Origin: CAG-791 sp000431495
GTDB taxonomy: Bacteria; Bacillota; Clostridia; Lachnospirales; Lachnospiraceae
Reading direction: 5' to 3' (one strand)
Length of the DNA: 64,000 nt
NCBI GenBank assembly: GCA_052117605.1
Contig: JBQKIT010000014.1
The notes under the pieces were generated by a model. That model saw only the letters and a program-made list of their open reading frames with translations, did no database searches and was not told where the DNA came from. Both the position numbers and the translations under genes were made by a program. Of this stretch, positions 8,361-16,091 are shown piece after piece. Positions within the stretch are counted from its first letter, which is position 1, and each line of letters begins with the position of its first letter.

Positions 8361-8705
8361 ATAAATGAGATGCCAGAACACTTGTAAAAGGGTTGTTTCT
8401 GGCGGAATACTTTAGCATGCAGCGAATATCGGATGACAGGTGCTTCAACTGGAGGGTACGGTGTATTGTATTTCTGAAAGATTCAGAATGTGATGATATG
8501 CACATGAGAATGCGAAAATCAAATTGGAAAAGTGACGGAATGTACTATAAAATATTGTACGAAAATGACAAAATAAACAATTTTGATAAAAAATAATACA
8601 AACCCTATTGCACAATACGTTCGAGTGTAAGATACTATGTTTATCGCAAACGTAATGCGAGGGAAAATGATAACAGAGTGAATTGCCTTTGAGATGATGG
8701 GAATG
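8361..8705. other. AT-rich intergenic region, no supported gene
   Basis: About 345 bases between the Rpn-family gene and the sugar-operon leader are visibly richer in A and T than their surroundings. A 67-codon open frame at 8393-8596 has no good ribosome binding site and no recognisable sequence, so I do not call it. The promoter and operator-like sequence of the downstream operon lie at the right end. Confidence 0.5.
8608..8659 (+). promoter_or_regulatory. candidate promoter and operator of the sugar-uptake operon
   Basis: TTGCAC (8608-8613), a 17-base spacer and GATACT (8631-8636) form a plausible promoter. Immediately downstream, CGCAAACGTAATGCG at 8645-8659 is an imperfect palindrome with CGCA/TGCG ends around ACGT, reminiscent of LacI/PurR-type operators and placed over the expected start site. 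No LacI-family regulator is encoded in the window, so the operator reading is tentative. Confidence 0.4.
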
Positions 8706-8740
8706 GCAAAAGTGATGGTTCACTTTTGCTGTTCTTTTTT
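8706..8740 (+). terminator. intrinsic terminator inside the sugar-operon leader
   Basis: GCAAAAGTGA and TTCACTTTTGC pair around TGG and run into TGTTCTTTTTT. It lies downstream of the candidate promoter and 65 bases before the first permease. It would therefore end a short RNA unless read-through or a second promoter (TTGCAT at 8742, 17 bases, AATAAA at 8765) serves the operon. Confidence 0.8.
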
Positions 8741-8805
8741 ATTGCATAAATTTCTGCGAAGGCGAATAAAAAGGGACAATAAAGAATAAAAGGGGGGAAC
8801 AAAAA

Positions 8806-9705
8806 TTGAAAAAGACTACACAGCATCAGACGTGTCTGAAAAAGGATTACAAACGAACAACAATGCTGATGTCGATTCCGGGGGCAGGGCTATATACGTT
8901 TTTCTTTACGTTCCCTGTTTGTCTTGGTGTGTACTACAGCTTTACGGATTGGAATAAGATTGCGAGGACCAGGAATTTTGTTGGCTTTGAGAATTACATC
9001 AATGCATTAACAGATAAGCGTTTTCTGAAGGCGTTTCTGTTTAATTTTCGTTACAGCATCCTGTATGTGTTGGGAATATTGATTCTTGCGACGATCATTG
9101 CTCTTCTTCTCAATCAGAGAGTGAAGGGAAGCACAACATTTCGCGCTCTGTATTTTATTCCGGCACTGTTCAGTAGTGTCACGGTATCGATGATCTTTAA
9201 TCAGATTTTCTTCCGTGTGATTCCTGCATTTGGAAAGGTAATGAACATTCCTATGCTGCAGAAGAGTCTCTTGTCCGGCAAAGATACGGCAATTTTCGGA
9301 ATCTTGTTTGTGGCACTCTGGGGGGCATTGCCAATGCAATCGATTCTGATTCTTGCGGGCCTTCAGACAATTCCGGATGAACTTCTGGAAGCAGCAAAAA
9401 TCGATGGGGCGACCAACTGGAAGGTATTCCGGTATATTACGATTCCTCATCTGATCCCGACTCTTTCCGTTGTTCTGGTTCTGGCGGTAAAGGGCGGACT
9501 GATGGTCTTCGATCAGATCAAGATCCTGACGGATGGCGGACCGAACAACGCAACGAGATCGCTGTCGATTCTGATTTATAACGATGCGTTTAAGAACAAT
9601 CGTTTCGCATCTGCAATGGCAGAGGCAATCATTGTAGGTATCGTTGTGGCAGTTATTTCTTACGTTCAGCTGCAGATCAGCAATAAGAAATCTGTAAATG
9701 CATAA
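8806..9705 (+). CDS. carbohydrate ABC transporter permease, MalF/UgpA type
   Basis: This 299-residue integral membrane protein is one of the two permeases of a CUT1 sugar importer. It has about six hydrophobic segments beginning near residue 25. The cytoplasmic EAA loop, LLEAAKIDGATNWKVFRYI, docks on the ATPase subunit. Translation is assigned to the TTG at 8806 because GGGGGG stands at the right distance upstream and no ATG fits. The second permease follows after 19 bases. No ATPase gene is present in the locus, as is usual for Firmicutes CUT1 systems that share an MsmX-like ATPase. Substrate class (sugar or glycerophosphate derivative) cannot be read from the permease. Confidence 0.92.
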   Translation: MKKTTQHQTCLKKDYKRTTMLMSIPGAGLYTFFFTFPVCLGVYYSFTDWNKIARTRNFVGFENYINALTDKRFLKAFLFNFRYSILYVLGILILATIIALLLNQRVKGSTTFRALYFIPALFSSVTVSMIFNQIFFRVIPAFGKVMNIPMLQKSLLSGKDTAIFGILFVALWGALPMQSILILAGLQTIPDELLEAAKIDGATNWKVFRYITIPHLIPTLSVVLVLAVKGGLMVFDQIKILTDGGPNNATRSLSILIYNDAFKNNRFASAMAEAIIVGIVVAVISYVQLQISNKKSVNA

Positions 9706-9724
9706 CGGGGAGTGGGGTAAGCAA

Positions 9725-10558
9725 ATGAGTAAGAAGAAATTACATAAAGTTTTGGTCTATGCTCTTCTGATTCTGGGGCTTCTGACGGTTGTTCTTCCAT
9801 TATACATTACTTTTATCACAAGCTTTAAGAGTACGTCGGAGACAATCACCAACTACCTGTCCCTTCCGACGAAGTGGTATTTTGGAAACTTCAAGTACAT
9901 TCTCTTCAAGAAGGGGTTCTGGAGAGCGCTGCTGAATACGGCGGTGATTACTGCTGTTGTTGCGGCGGGAGATGTGATTCTGATGCCGATGCTTGGTTAT
10001 TCGGTGGCCCGGAGAATGAACGAAGACAGAAAATGGAGAGGCTTTTACTTCTATCTTCTGATTGGTATTTTCATTCCTTTCCAGGTAAAGATGATTCCGC
10101 TGGTTCAGATGATGTCTGCACTTAAAATGATGAATCCGGTCGGTCTGGCAATTCTTTGCATCGGTTCTACGACTTGTGAAGCAACCTTCCTGTATACCGG
10201 ATATCTTGCAGGAATTCCGAGAGACCTTGAGGAAGCAGCGTCCATAGACGGAGCCAGTACGTTCTATACGTACCGCAGAATTATTTTCCCGCTGATGCAG
10301 CCGATCATTGCAACCTCGGTGATCAAGGATTGCCTTTGGACATGGAACGATTTTACGCTCCCGCTGATCATCCTGAATCGTTCTCCGCAGTATTGGACGA
10401 TTGTTCTGTATCAGTATAATTTCCAGTCAGAGGCGGGCGTGGATTATGGTCTGGTATTTGCCTGCCTGTGCATTTCGATGATTCCGATTCTAGTGATTTA
10501 TCTTTTCCTTCAGAGACAGATTATGTCTGGCCTGACCAGCGGAGCTGTCAAAGGATAA
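9725..10558 (+). CDS. carbohydrate ABC transporter permease, MalG/UgpE type
   Basis: This 277-residue protein is the partner permease. It begins MSKKKLHK, followed by a hydrophobic segment and the periplasmic-side ITSFKSTSE motif common in MalG-like proteins. It has six predicted membrane spans and the EAA loop LEEAASIDGASTFYTYRRI. The frame is open from 9698, overlapping the upstream permease, but the ATG at 9725 follows GGGG(T)AAG and starts at the family position. The gene is tightly coupled to the MalF-like permease on its left and is followed after 37 bases by a metallo-hydrolase gene, an unusual insertion between permeases and binding protein. Confidence 0.93.
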   Translation: MSKKKLHKVLVYALLILGLLTVVLPLYITFITSFKSTSETITNYLSLPTKWYFGNFKYILFKKGFWRALLNTAVITAVVAAGDVILMPMLGYSVARRMNEDRKWRGFYFYLLIGIFIPFQVKMIPLVQMMSALKMMNPVGLAILCIGSTTCEATFLYTGYLAGIPRDLEEAASIDGASTFYTYRRIIFPLMQPIIATSVIKDCLWTWNDFTLPLIILNRSPQYWTIVLYQYNFQSEAGVDYGLVFACLCISMIPILVIYLFLQRQIMSGLTSGAVKG

Positions 10559-10595
10559 AAAGAACAGTTTTGAACGTAAGGGGAGGAAAGTAAAG

Positions 10596-11414
10596 ATGAA
10601 ACTGCATTATTTGGGAACGGCGGCAGCAGAAGGAATTCCTGCAGTCTGGTGTAACTGTGAGGTTTGCAAAAAGATCCGGAAAACACGCGGTAAGGATGTC
10701 CGTACCCGGTCACAGGTATTGATCAACGATGATCTTATGGTTGATTTTCCGCAGGATTCGTACATGCATATGCTTCAGAACGACCTGGAATTTTATAAGC
10801 TGAAATACGTGATATTCACGCATTCGCATCAGGATCATTTTTATCCGGAAGAGTTTGCAATGCGGAGTGAAGGCTATGCAGCAGGAATTGAAGAACCCGT
10901 TCATGTCTATGGGAACAATGTCTGCATAGATCGTCTGAAAATGACAGCGGAACTTGACGAGGGCGGACGGGTCATCCTTCATGAACTGAAGAACTTTGAG
11001 CCGGTGCAGATCGGTGATTACCTTGTGACGCCGTTGACAGCCCATCATGATCCGAGAGAGAACTGTCTGATTTACAGTATTGAAAGCGACGGAAAGAGAC
11101 TGCTCTACAGCAATGATACCGGAGAGTATCCGGAAGAAACCTGGGACTACATAGAGCAGAATCATCTGAAGTTTGATCTTCTGAGCATGGATTGCACCAT
11201 AGGAATGAAGGATTCGAAGGATTACCATATGGGATATCCGAACATTCTGAAAATGAAGGAGCGCTTTGAAAAGAACAGCTTAATTGACGAGCACACAAAG
11301 ATCATTGCGACTCATTATTCGCACAACTTCTATCTGCCTTATGCGGAACTTCAGGAGATCATGGAAAAGGATCACATTATTCCGTCTTATGACGGAATGC
11401 AGGTGGAGATTTAA
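10596..11414 (+). CDS. PhnP-like metallo-beta-lactamase-fold phosphodiesterase
   Basis: The 272-residue protein has the metallo-beta-lactamase fold with the dinuclear metal motif H76-S-H78-Q-D80-H81 and a later SNDTGEYP segment. It also has Cys19, Cys21 and Cys24 in the pattern WCNCEVCKK, right after GIPAVW. This reproduces the C-x-C-x-x-C structural zinc site of E. coli PhnP at nearly the same positions. PhnP hydrolyses cyclic ribosyl phosphodiesters; related enzymes act on other phosphodiesters. The SD GGGGAGG is strong. Lying between the permeases and the binding protein, it probably acts on the imported compound or its breakdown product in the cytoplasm. The true substrate is unknown. Confidence 0.82.
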   Translation: MKLHYLGTAAAEGIPAVWCNCEVCKKIRKTRGKDVRTRSQVLINDDLMVDFPQDSYMHMLQNDLEFYKLKYVIFTHSHQDHFYPEEFAMRSEGYAAGIEEPVHVYGNNVCIDRLKMTAELDEGGRVILHELKNFEPVQIGDYLVTPLTAHHDPRENCLIYSIESDGKRLLYSNDTGEYPEETWDYIEQNHLKFDLLSMDCTIGMKDSKDYHMGYPNILKMKERFEKNSLIDEHTKIIATHYSHNFYLPYAELQEIMEKDHIIPSYDGMQVEI

Positions 11415-11470
11415 ATTGTAAATCTGCGGCAATCGGGAGCCGCTGATAAATAGAAAAGGGAGGTTCAACA

Positions 11471-12838
11471 ATGAACAAGAAAAGAGTAATGGCACTGGTT
11501 ATGTCGGGGATGATGTTATTCTCCATGGCAGGATGCGGATCTTCGGGGGACAATGCGGCTGCAGAGAGCAAGCCTGCAGCAGAAGCTACGGAAGAAGCAG
11601 CAGAGGAGAGCACGGAGAAGGCACCGGTTCTTGATACAGTCGCAGAAGATGAGAGCGGTACGGTCAGCGGAGAGTATACACCGGAAGACGGTGCGGAGAT
11701 TGAAGTCTTTACGATAAAGGAAGAGATTGTTGAAGTAATTGATAATATCATTGCTGAATATACGGCAAAGTATCCGCAGGTAAAGGTACATCACACTTAT
11801 GGTGAGGACGGTGAGACGGTTCTGAAGACCAGACTTGCTTCCAATGATATTCCTGATGTCATGCAGACGATGCCTGCCGGTATTGAATACAAGCAGTTTT
11901 ATGATGCCGGATATCTGATGGATGTTACCGATGAAGCATTCCAGCAGAATATTGGTCAGAATCTGCTTGCACTGACGGAGTACAACGACATTCAGTTCTG
12001 CATGCCGATGACGGTAAGTACCTATGCTGTATATTATCGCAAGGATCTTTTCGAGGCAGCCGGAATTACTTCCGAACCGACAACCTTTGATGAGTTCAAG
12101 GAAGATCTTCAGAAGCTTCAGGATTCCGGAATCAAGAGACCGATTGCTTTCCCGTTCAAGGGAGATGCTCCGCAGCTGACCGAGCGTCTGATGGGTGAGC
12201 TGAATCCGGACTGCCCGAAGGACTTCCAGGCAATTGCGGATGGAACCAAGGACATTGCTGACAGCGAATCACTGAATACCTTTGCAGATTTCCTGGATAC
12301 CATTAAGCCTTATGCTACCGAAGATGCACTTGGAATGGACAGAGATGCTGCTCTTCAGGATATCGTAAACGGCGATTCCGCAATTATGTTCAACGGAAGC
12401 TGGCTTCTTTCTCAGTTCCTGACAGCTAACCCGGATCTTGACATTGCATATTTTGCACTGCCGAGCCCGATCCTGGATTCTCCTCAGGTTGCTGTTAACG
12501 TTGACACTGCATGGTCCATCGGAACTTCCACCAAGTATCCGGAAGCCTGCAAGGCATTTCTTGACTTCCTGTCCCAGTCTGATATCGCTCAGGAATACTA
12601 TGAGGTTGACGGAAATATCAATTATGTGAAGGGCGTGAAGTATGACAAGGAACAGCTCATGGATGTTTATGACACCGTAATGAGTGGTTCGGCATTCTCG
12701 ACCGTAGGAAACCAGTGGCCGACATGGGATCTGAGAGGCGATCTTGCAGCAGCTGCTCAGGGATATTATGGAGATGGAGACAGAGAGGCTTTCTTAGACG
12801 CTTGCGCTGAGTACATTGATTTCTATTATCACCGCTGA
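11471..12838 (+). CDS. extracellular solute-binding lipoprotein of CUT1 ABC importer
   Basis: The 455-residue protein has a basic N-terminus, a hydrophobic signal and a lipobox SMAGC with the modified cysteine at residue 22. A Ser/Ala/Glu-rich linker (about residues 24-75) and a family 1 solute-binding fold follow. It would be anchored outside the membrane and pass ligand to the two permeases encoded upstream. Typical segments include IPDVMQTMPAG, NGSWLLSQF and a C-terminal WPTWD region. An AAGGGAGG site precedes the ATG. A strong terminator follows directly, so this gene is probably the most abundant product of the first transcription unit. The ligand is not predictable from sequence. Confidence 0.92.
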   Translation: MNKKRVMALVMSGMMLFSMAGCGSSGDNAAAESKPAAEATEEAAEESTEKAPVLDTVAEDESGTVSGEYTPEDGAEIEVFTIKEEIVEVIDNIIAEYTAKYPQVKVHHTYGEDGETVLKTRLASNDIPDVMQTMPAGIEYKQFYDAGYLMDVTDEAFQQNIGQNLLALTEYNDIQFCMPMTVSTYAVYYRKDLFEAAGITSEPTTFDEFKEDLQKLQDSGIKRPIAFPFKGDAPQLTERLMGELNPDCPKDFQAIADGTKDIADSESLNTFADFLDTIKPYATEDALGMDRDAALQDIVNGDSAIMFNGSWLLSQFLTANPDLDIAYFALPSPILDSPQVAVNVDTAWSIGTSTKYPEACKAFLDFLSQSDIAQEYYEVDGNINYVKGVKYDKEQLMDVYDTVMSGSAFSTVGNQWPTWDLRGDLAAAAQGYYGDGDREAFLDACAEYIDFYYHR

Positions 12839-12912
12839 TGATAGGCAGATATTTAACGCTGAAGTGACGGGATACCGAAGAATACAGAGCGAAAGAGAGA
12901 TGTTCTGTGAGG

Positions 12913-12959
12913 AAGCTCCTTATGGCATACCGAAAGGCGTGTCATAGGGGGCTTTTCTT
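12913..12959 (+). terminator. intrinsic terminator between binding protein and glucosidase
   Basis: A 15-pair stem (12913-12927 with 12940-12954, including G-U pairs) with a 12-base loop ends in TTTTCTT. It would partly or fully separate the ABC genes from the downstream catabolic genes. Confidence 0.85.
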
Positions 12960-13009
12960 ATTCGACAGAATTCTGGAGAAGACTGCTTTTAAAAAGGAGG
13001 TTAAATCAG

Positions 13010-14554
13010 ATGATCGGTTGGTTGAAGGATGCGGTATTTTATGAAATTTATCCGCAGAGTTTCAGGGACACGAATGCGGATGGAATCGGAGATTTTAATG
13101 GGATCACGGAAAAACTGGATTATATCAAGGAACTTGGCTGTAATGCAATCTGGATCAATCCATGCTTTGATTCTCCGTTTCATGACGCTGGATACGATGT
13201 GAGAGATTACAAAAAGGTCGCACCAAGATATGGGACAAATGAGGATCTGTATCGTTTGTTCTATCGGGCACACGAGAAGGGAATTCATATTCTGCTGGAC
13301 CTTGTTCCGGGACATACTTCGGAAGAGCATCCTTGGTTTAAGGAAAGCCAGAAGGTGGAAAAAAACGAGTTCTCCGATCGCTATATATGGACGGATCACT
13401 GTTTCCGCGGTTGCGACGGCATTCCCTATATTGGCGGTGAAGCGGAACGGGCAGGCACGTATCTTCTCAATTTCTTCAAGTGTCAGCCGGCGTTAAATTA
13501 TGGATTTTTACATCCGGAGGAGCCTTGGCAGAAGGGCATTGACGATCCGGATTGTATTGCAACCCGCGATGCGATGGTGGATGTCATCAGGTTCTGGCTG
13601 GAGCATGGGTGTGATGGATTCCGCGTAGATATGGCAGCGTCTCTTGTCAAGAAGGATGACCCTGACAAATCCGGAACGGCACATGTCTGGAAATATATCT
13701 TTGATCGTGTACGCAGAGATTATCCGGAAGCTGCATTCGTTGCAGAATGGAGCAATCCGCCACAGGCTGCAGATGCGGGATTTGATATGGATTTCTATCT
13801 GAATGAGAAGGGAAATGGTTATTCCACACTTCTCCGTGATTACGGAAATCACAAGGATGAAGATCATAGCTTCTTCAAGAAGAATGCAAAGGGTGATGTG
13901 ACATCATTTGTGGAGGAATTCCAGAAGTATTATGACAAAACCAAGGGAAGAACCTATATTTCGCTTCTGACCTGCAATCACGATACGATTCGCGCCAAGG
14001 AAACCCTTGATGATGAAGAGATTAAGATTGCATATGCAACCATCTTCACGATGCCGGGCGTACCCTTCCTGTACTACGGAGACGAAATCGGAATGAGGTA
14101 TGAGCATCTACGTACAAAGGAAGGCGGATATTTCCGTACCGGATCCAGAACCCCGATGCAGTGGACTGCCGGAAAGAATCTTGGATTTTCAGAGGGCTGT
14201 GCGGATTCGCTGTATCTTCCGGTCGATCTTTCGGACGATGCTCCTACTGTTGAATCGCAGGAGCAGGATGAGAACTCTTTGCTTCATATGGTCAGGCGGA
14301 TACTTGCATTCCGCCACGAGCATGAAGACCTTCAGGCGGATGGCGAATATGAGGTTTTATATGCAGAAAAAGAAAAAGCACCTTTTGTTTATCGCAGAGG
14401 GAAATTTGTGATTGCGGTCAATCCGTCACTGGAAACCGCTGTTGCACCTGTCAAGGTGCAAGGAACGGAGGTGTTCCGGATTGGCAAAGGTGCACAGGTT
14501 GATAAAGATTGTCTGAAAGTTGCACCGCAGAGCTTCGTGATTTATGAGCTGTGA
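13010..14554 (+). CDS. GH13 family alpha-glucosidase-like glycoside hydrolase
   Basis: The 514-residue protein is an intracellular GH13 enzyme without a signal peptide. The four conserved regions are present: DLVPGHTS, GFRVDMA with nucleophile Asp207, VAEWSNP with acid/base Glu246, and TCNHDT with Asp325. The start WLKDAVFYEIYPQSF is typical of alpha-glucosidases and trehalose-synthase relatives. The first region reads GH where most relatives have NH. Substrates would be alpha-glucosides brought in by the upstream importer. AAAAGGAGG precedes the ATG. The precise subfamily (oligoglucosidase, glucosyl-glycerol type or other) cannot be settled by eye. Confidence 0.88.
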   Translation: MIGWLKDAVFYEIYPQSFRDTNADGIGDFNGITEKLDYIKELGCNAIWINPCFDSPFHDAGYDVRDYKKVAPRYGTNEDLYRLFYRAHEKGIHILLDLVPGHTSEEHPWFKESQKVEKNEFSDRYIWTDHCFRGCDGIPYIGGEAERAGTYLLNFFKCQPALNYGFLHPEEPWQKGIDDPDCIATRDAMVDVIRFWLEHGCDGFRVDMAASLVKKDDPDKSGTAHVWKYIFDRVRRDYPEAAFVAEWSNPPQAADAGFDMDFYLNEKGNGYSTLLRDYGNHKDEDHSFFKKNAKGDVTSFVEEFQKYYDKTKGRTYISLLTCNHDTIRAKETLDDEEIKIAYATIFTMPGVPFLYYGDEIGMRYEHLRTKEGGYFRTGSRTPMQWTAGKNLGFSEGCADSLYLPVDLSDDAPTVESQEQDENSLLHMVRRILAFRHEHEDLQADGEYEVLYAEKEKAPFVYRRGKFVIAVNPSLETAVAPVKVQGTEVFRIGKGAQVDKDCLKVAPQSFVIYEL

Positions 14555-14626
14555 TTTTGTGTTTGGACGATCCGGGTGCCGGCAGTACGAATCGGCTTGA
14601 GAATTTTGAAATTACAGGTATGGAAA

Positions 14627-15352
14627 ATGCAGGAACTGGTGACTTATTTTCATGAATTTAATATTGCATCGGTGAGTCTCAGACTTTTTATGGCTATGAT
14701 TGCAGGTGCATTTATAGGCGTCGAGAGGGGGAGAAGAGGAAATCCTGCAGGACTTCGTACCTATATGCTGGTCAGCATTGGGTCGGCACTTACCATGCTG
14801 ATCAGCATGTATGATTATCAGATGATTCATGGACAGTGGGCAGAGCTGGCCGCCGTATATGATATTTCTGTAGATGTTTCCAGATATTCCGCCAAGGTAA
14901 CCAGTGGAATCGGCTTTCTGGCCGCAGGGAGTATCCTTGTCAACCGGCGTAAGAGAGTCAAAGGTGTGACTTCGGCGGCTAGTTTATGGGCAAGTGCGTG
15001 CATGGGGATTTCAATCGGTGCGGGGTATTACGGATGCATCCTGATTGGATTTCTGATGATCCATTTCATCAATGTATTTCTGTTCCCGGTGTCGGGATGG
15101 GTGGCTGCCAAGTCAAGAGATATGAGCATCTATGTGGAGTATGACGGCTTCTGTAATCTGAAGGAAGTTCTGGAAGCGCTGCATCAGACAGATGTATTGA
15201 TCTTCGATGTAGATATAGACAAAGGGCAGAAGAAAAGCGGTAAAAAATCGAGTGCGGTGATTTTCATGCGTCTGCCAAAGAAAATCGATCATGGAACGGT
15301 ACTGAAACATCTGATGAGACTTCCCTGTGTACAGGAAGTTAACGAGGTCTAG
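14627..15352 (+). CDS. MgtC/SapB family membrane protein, copy 1
   Basis: This 241-residue protein has the MgtC/SapB membrane domain: an N-terminal GAFIGVERGRRGNPAGLRTYMLVSIGSAL segment (here cited only as the GVERGRRG and GLRTYMLV motifs), then GIGFLAAGSILV and a KGVTSAASLWASACMGI helix. A soluble C-terminal ACT-like domain follows. MgtC proteins influence magnesium and phosphate homeostasis and F-type ATPase activity in enterobacteria; roles in Clostridia are poorly known. The frame is open to a GTG at 14576, but the ATG at 14627 fits the family. A paralogue follows after only 11 bases. Confidence 0.85.
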   Translation: MQELVTYFHEFNIASVSLRLFMAMIAGAFIGVERGRRGNPAGLRTYMLVSIGSALTMLISMYDYQMIHGQWAELAAVYDISVDVSRYSAKVTSGIGFLAAGSILVNRRKRVKGVTSAASLWASACMGISIGAGYYGCILIGFLMIHFINVFLFPVSGWVAAKSRDMSIYVEYDGFCNLKEVLEALHQTDVLIFDVDIDKGQKKSGKKSSAVIFMRLPKKIDHGTVLKHLMRLPCVQEVNEV

Positions 15353-15363
15353 AGGAATTAATC

Positions 15364-16059
15364 ATGATTACAGGACTTGAAACACTTCGTGGTTTTAGCA
15401 TGCTGTCCACGTTAGCCAAAATGCTGTGTGCGATGATCTGTGGCGGAGCCATTGGGCTGGAACGAGAATATAAAGGAAGATCAGCGGGATTTCGGACTCA
15501 TATTCTGATCTGTCTTGGGGCCTGCATGACTGCAATGACAGGCCAGTATATTGTCATTGTTCTGCACTATTCTGCAGATATGGCCAGATTGGGAGCTCAG
15601 GTTATTGCGGGTATTGGTTTTATCGGAGCCGGAGCAATTATTGTTACGAAGAAGAATCAGGTGAAGGGATTGACAACGTCTGCAGGACTTTGGGCGACGG
15701 CCATAACGGGGCTGGCCTTTGGATCTGGCTTTTATGAAGGCGGTGTGTTGACAACGGTATTGATTCTTCTGGCAGAGACTGTTTTGTCGAGATACGAGTA
15801 TGCATCTCACAATTATGTCAGACGTCAGATCCTGTATGTGGAATTTACAAGACGGGCAGCCTTTGATTTTATCATGAGCGAGATGAAAACCAGAGGAGAC
15901 CGTATCGAAGAGGTTGAAATGACCCAGGATGGAGAAACAAAAGAACGTAACGGAAAAACGCAGCGGGCTTATGTATATTACAGAGCGGCTGAAAAAGAAA
16001 CTGAAGTTGAAACAAACTGGGTGGAAATACCTGGAATTGATCTGGTAGAGCTCATCTGA
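15364..16059 (+). CDS. MgtC/SapB family membrane protein, copy 2
   Basis: This 231-residue paralogue of the preceding gene has the same layout: GGAIGLEREYKG and GFRTHILICLGA motifs in the first hydrophobic segments, GIGFIGAGAIIV, KGLTTSAGLWATAITGL, then a hydrophilic C-terminal domain of about 80 residues. The two proteins differ substantially, so this is not a recent duplication. Tight spacing (11 bases) suggests they are translated together and might form a heteromer. The neighbouring phosphodiesterase gene begins 32 bases after its stop. Confidence 0.88.
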   Translation: MITGLETLRGFSMLSTLAKMLCAMICGGAIGLEREYKGRSAGFRTHILICLGACMTAMTGQYIVIVLHYSADMARLGAQVIAGIGFIGAGAIIVTKKNQVKGLTTSAGLWATAITGLAFGSGFYEGGVLTTVLILLAETVLSRYEYASHNYVRRQILYVEFTRRAAFDFIMSEMKTRGDRIEEVEMTQDGETKERNGKTQRAYVYYRAAEKETEVETNWVEIPGIDLVELI

Positions 16060-16091
16060 GATACATGGCAGAGAGCAGGGGGACAAATAAA

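Noticed and set aside
8393..8596. A 67-codon open frame in the intergenic region before the sugar operon
   Set aside because: No ribosome binding site, no hydrophobic or motif pattern, and it lies in AT-rich DNA.
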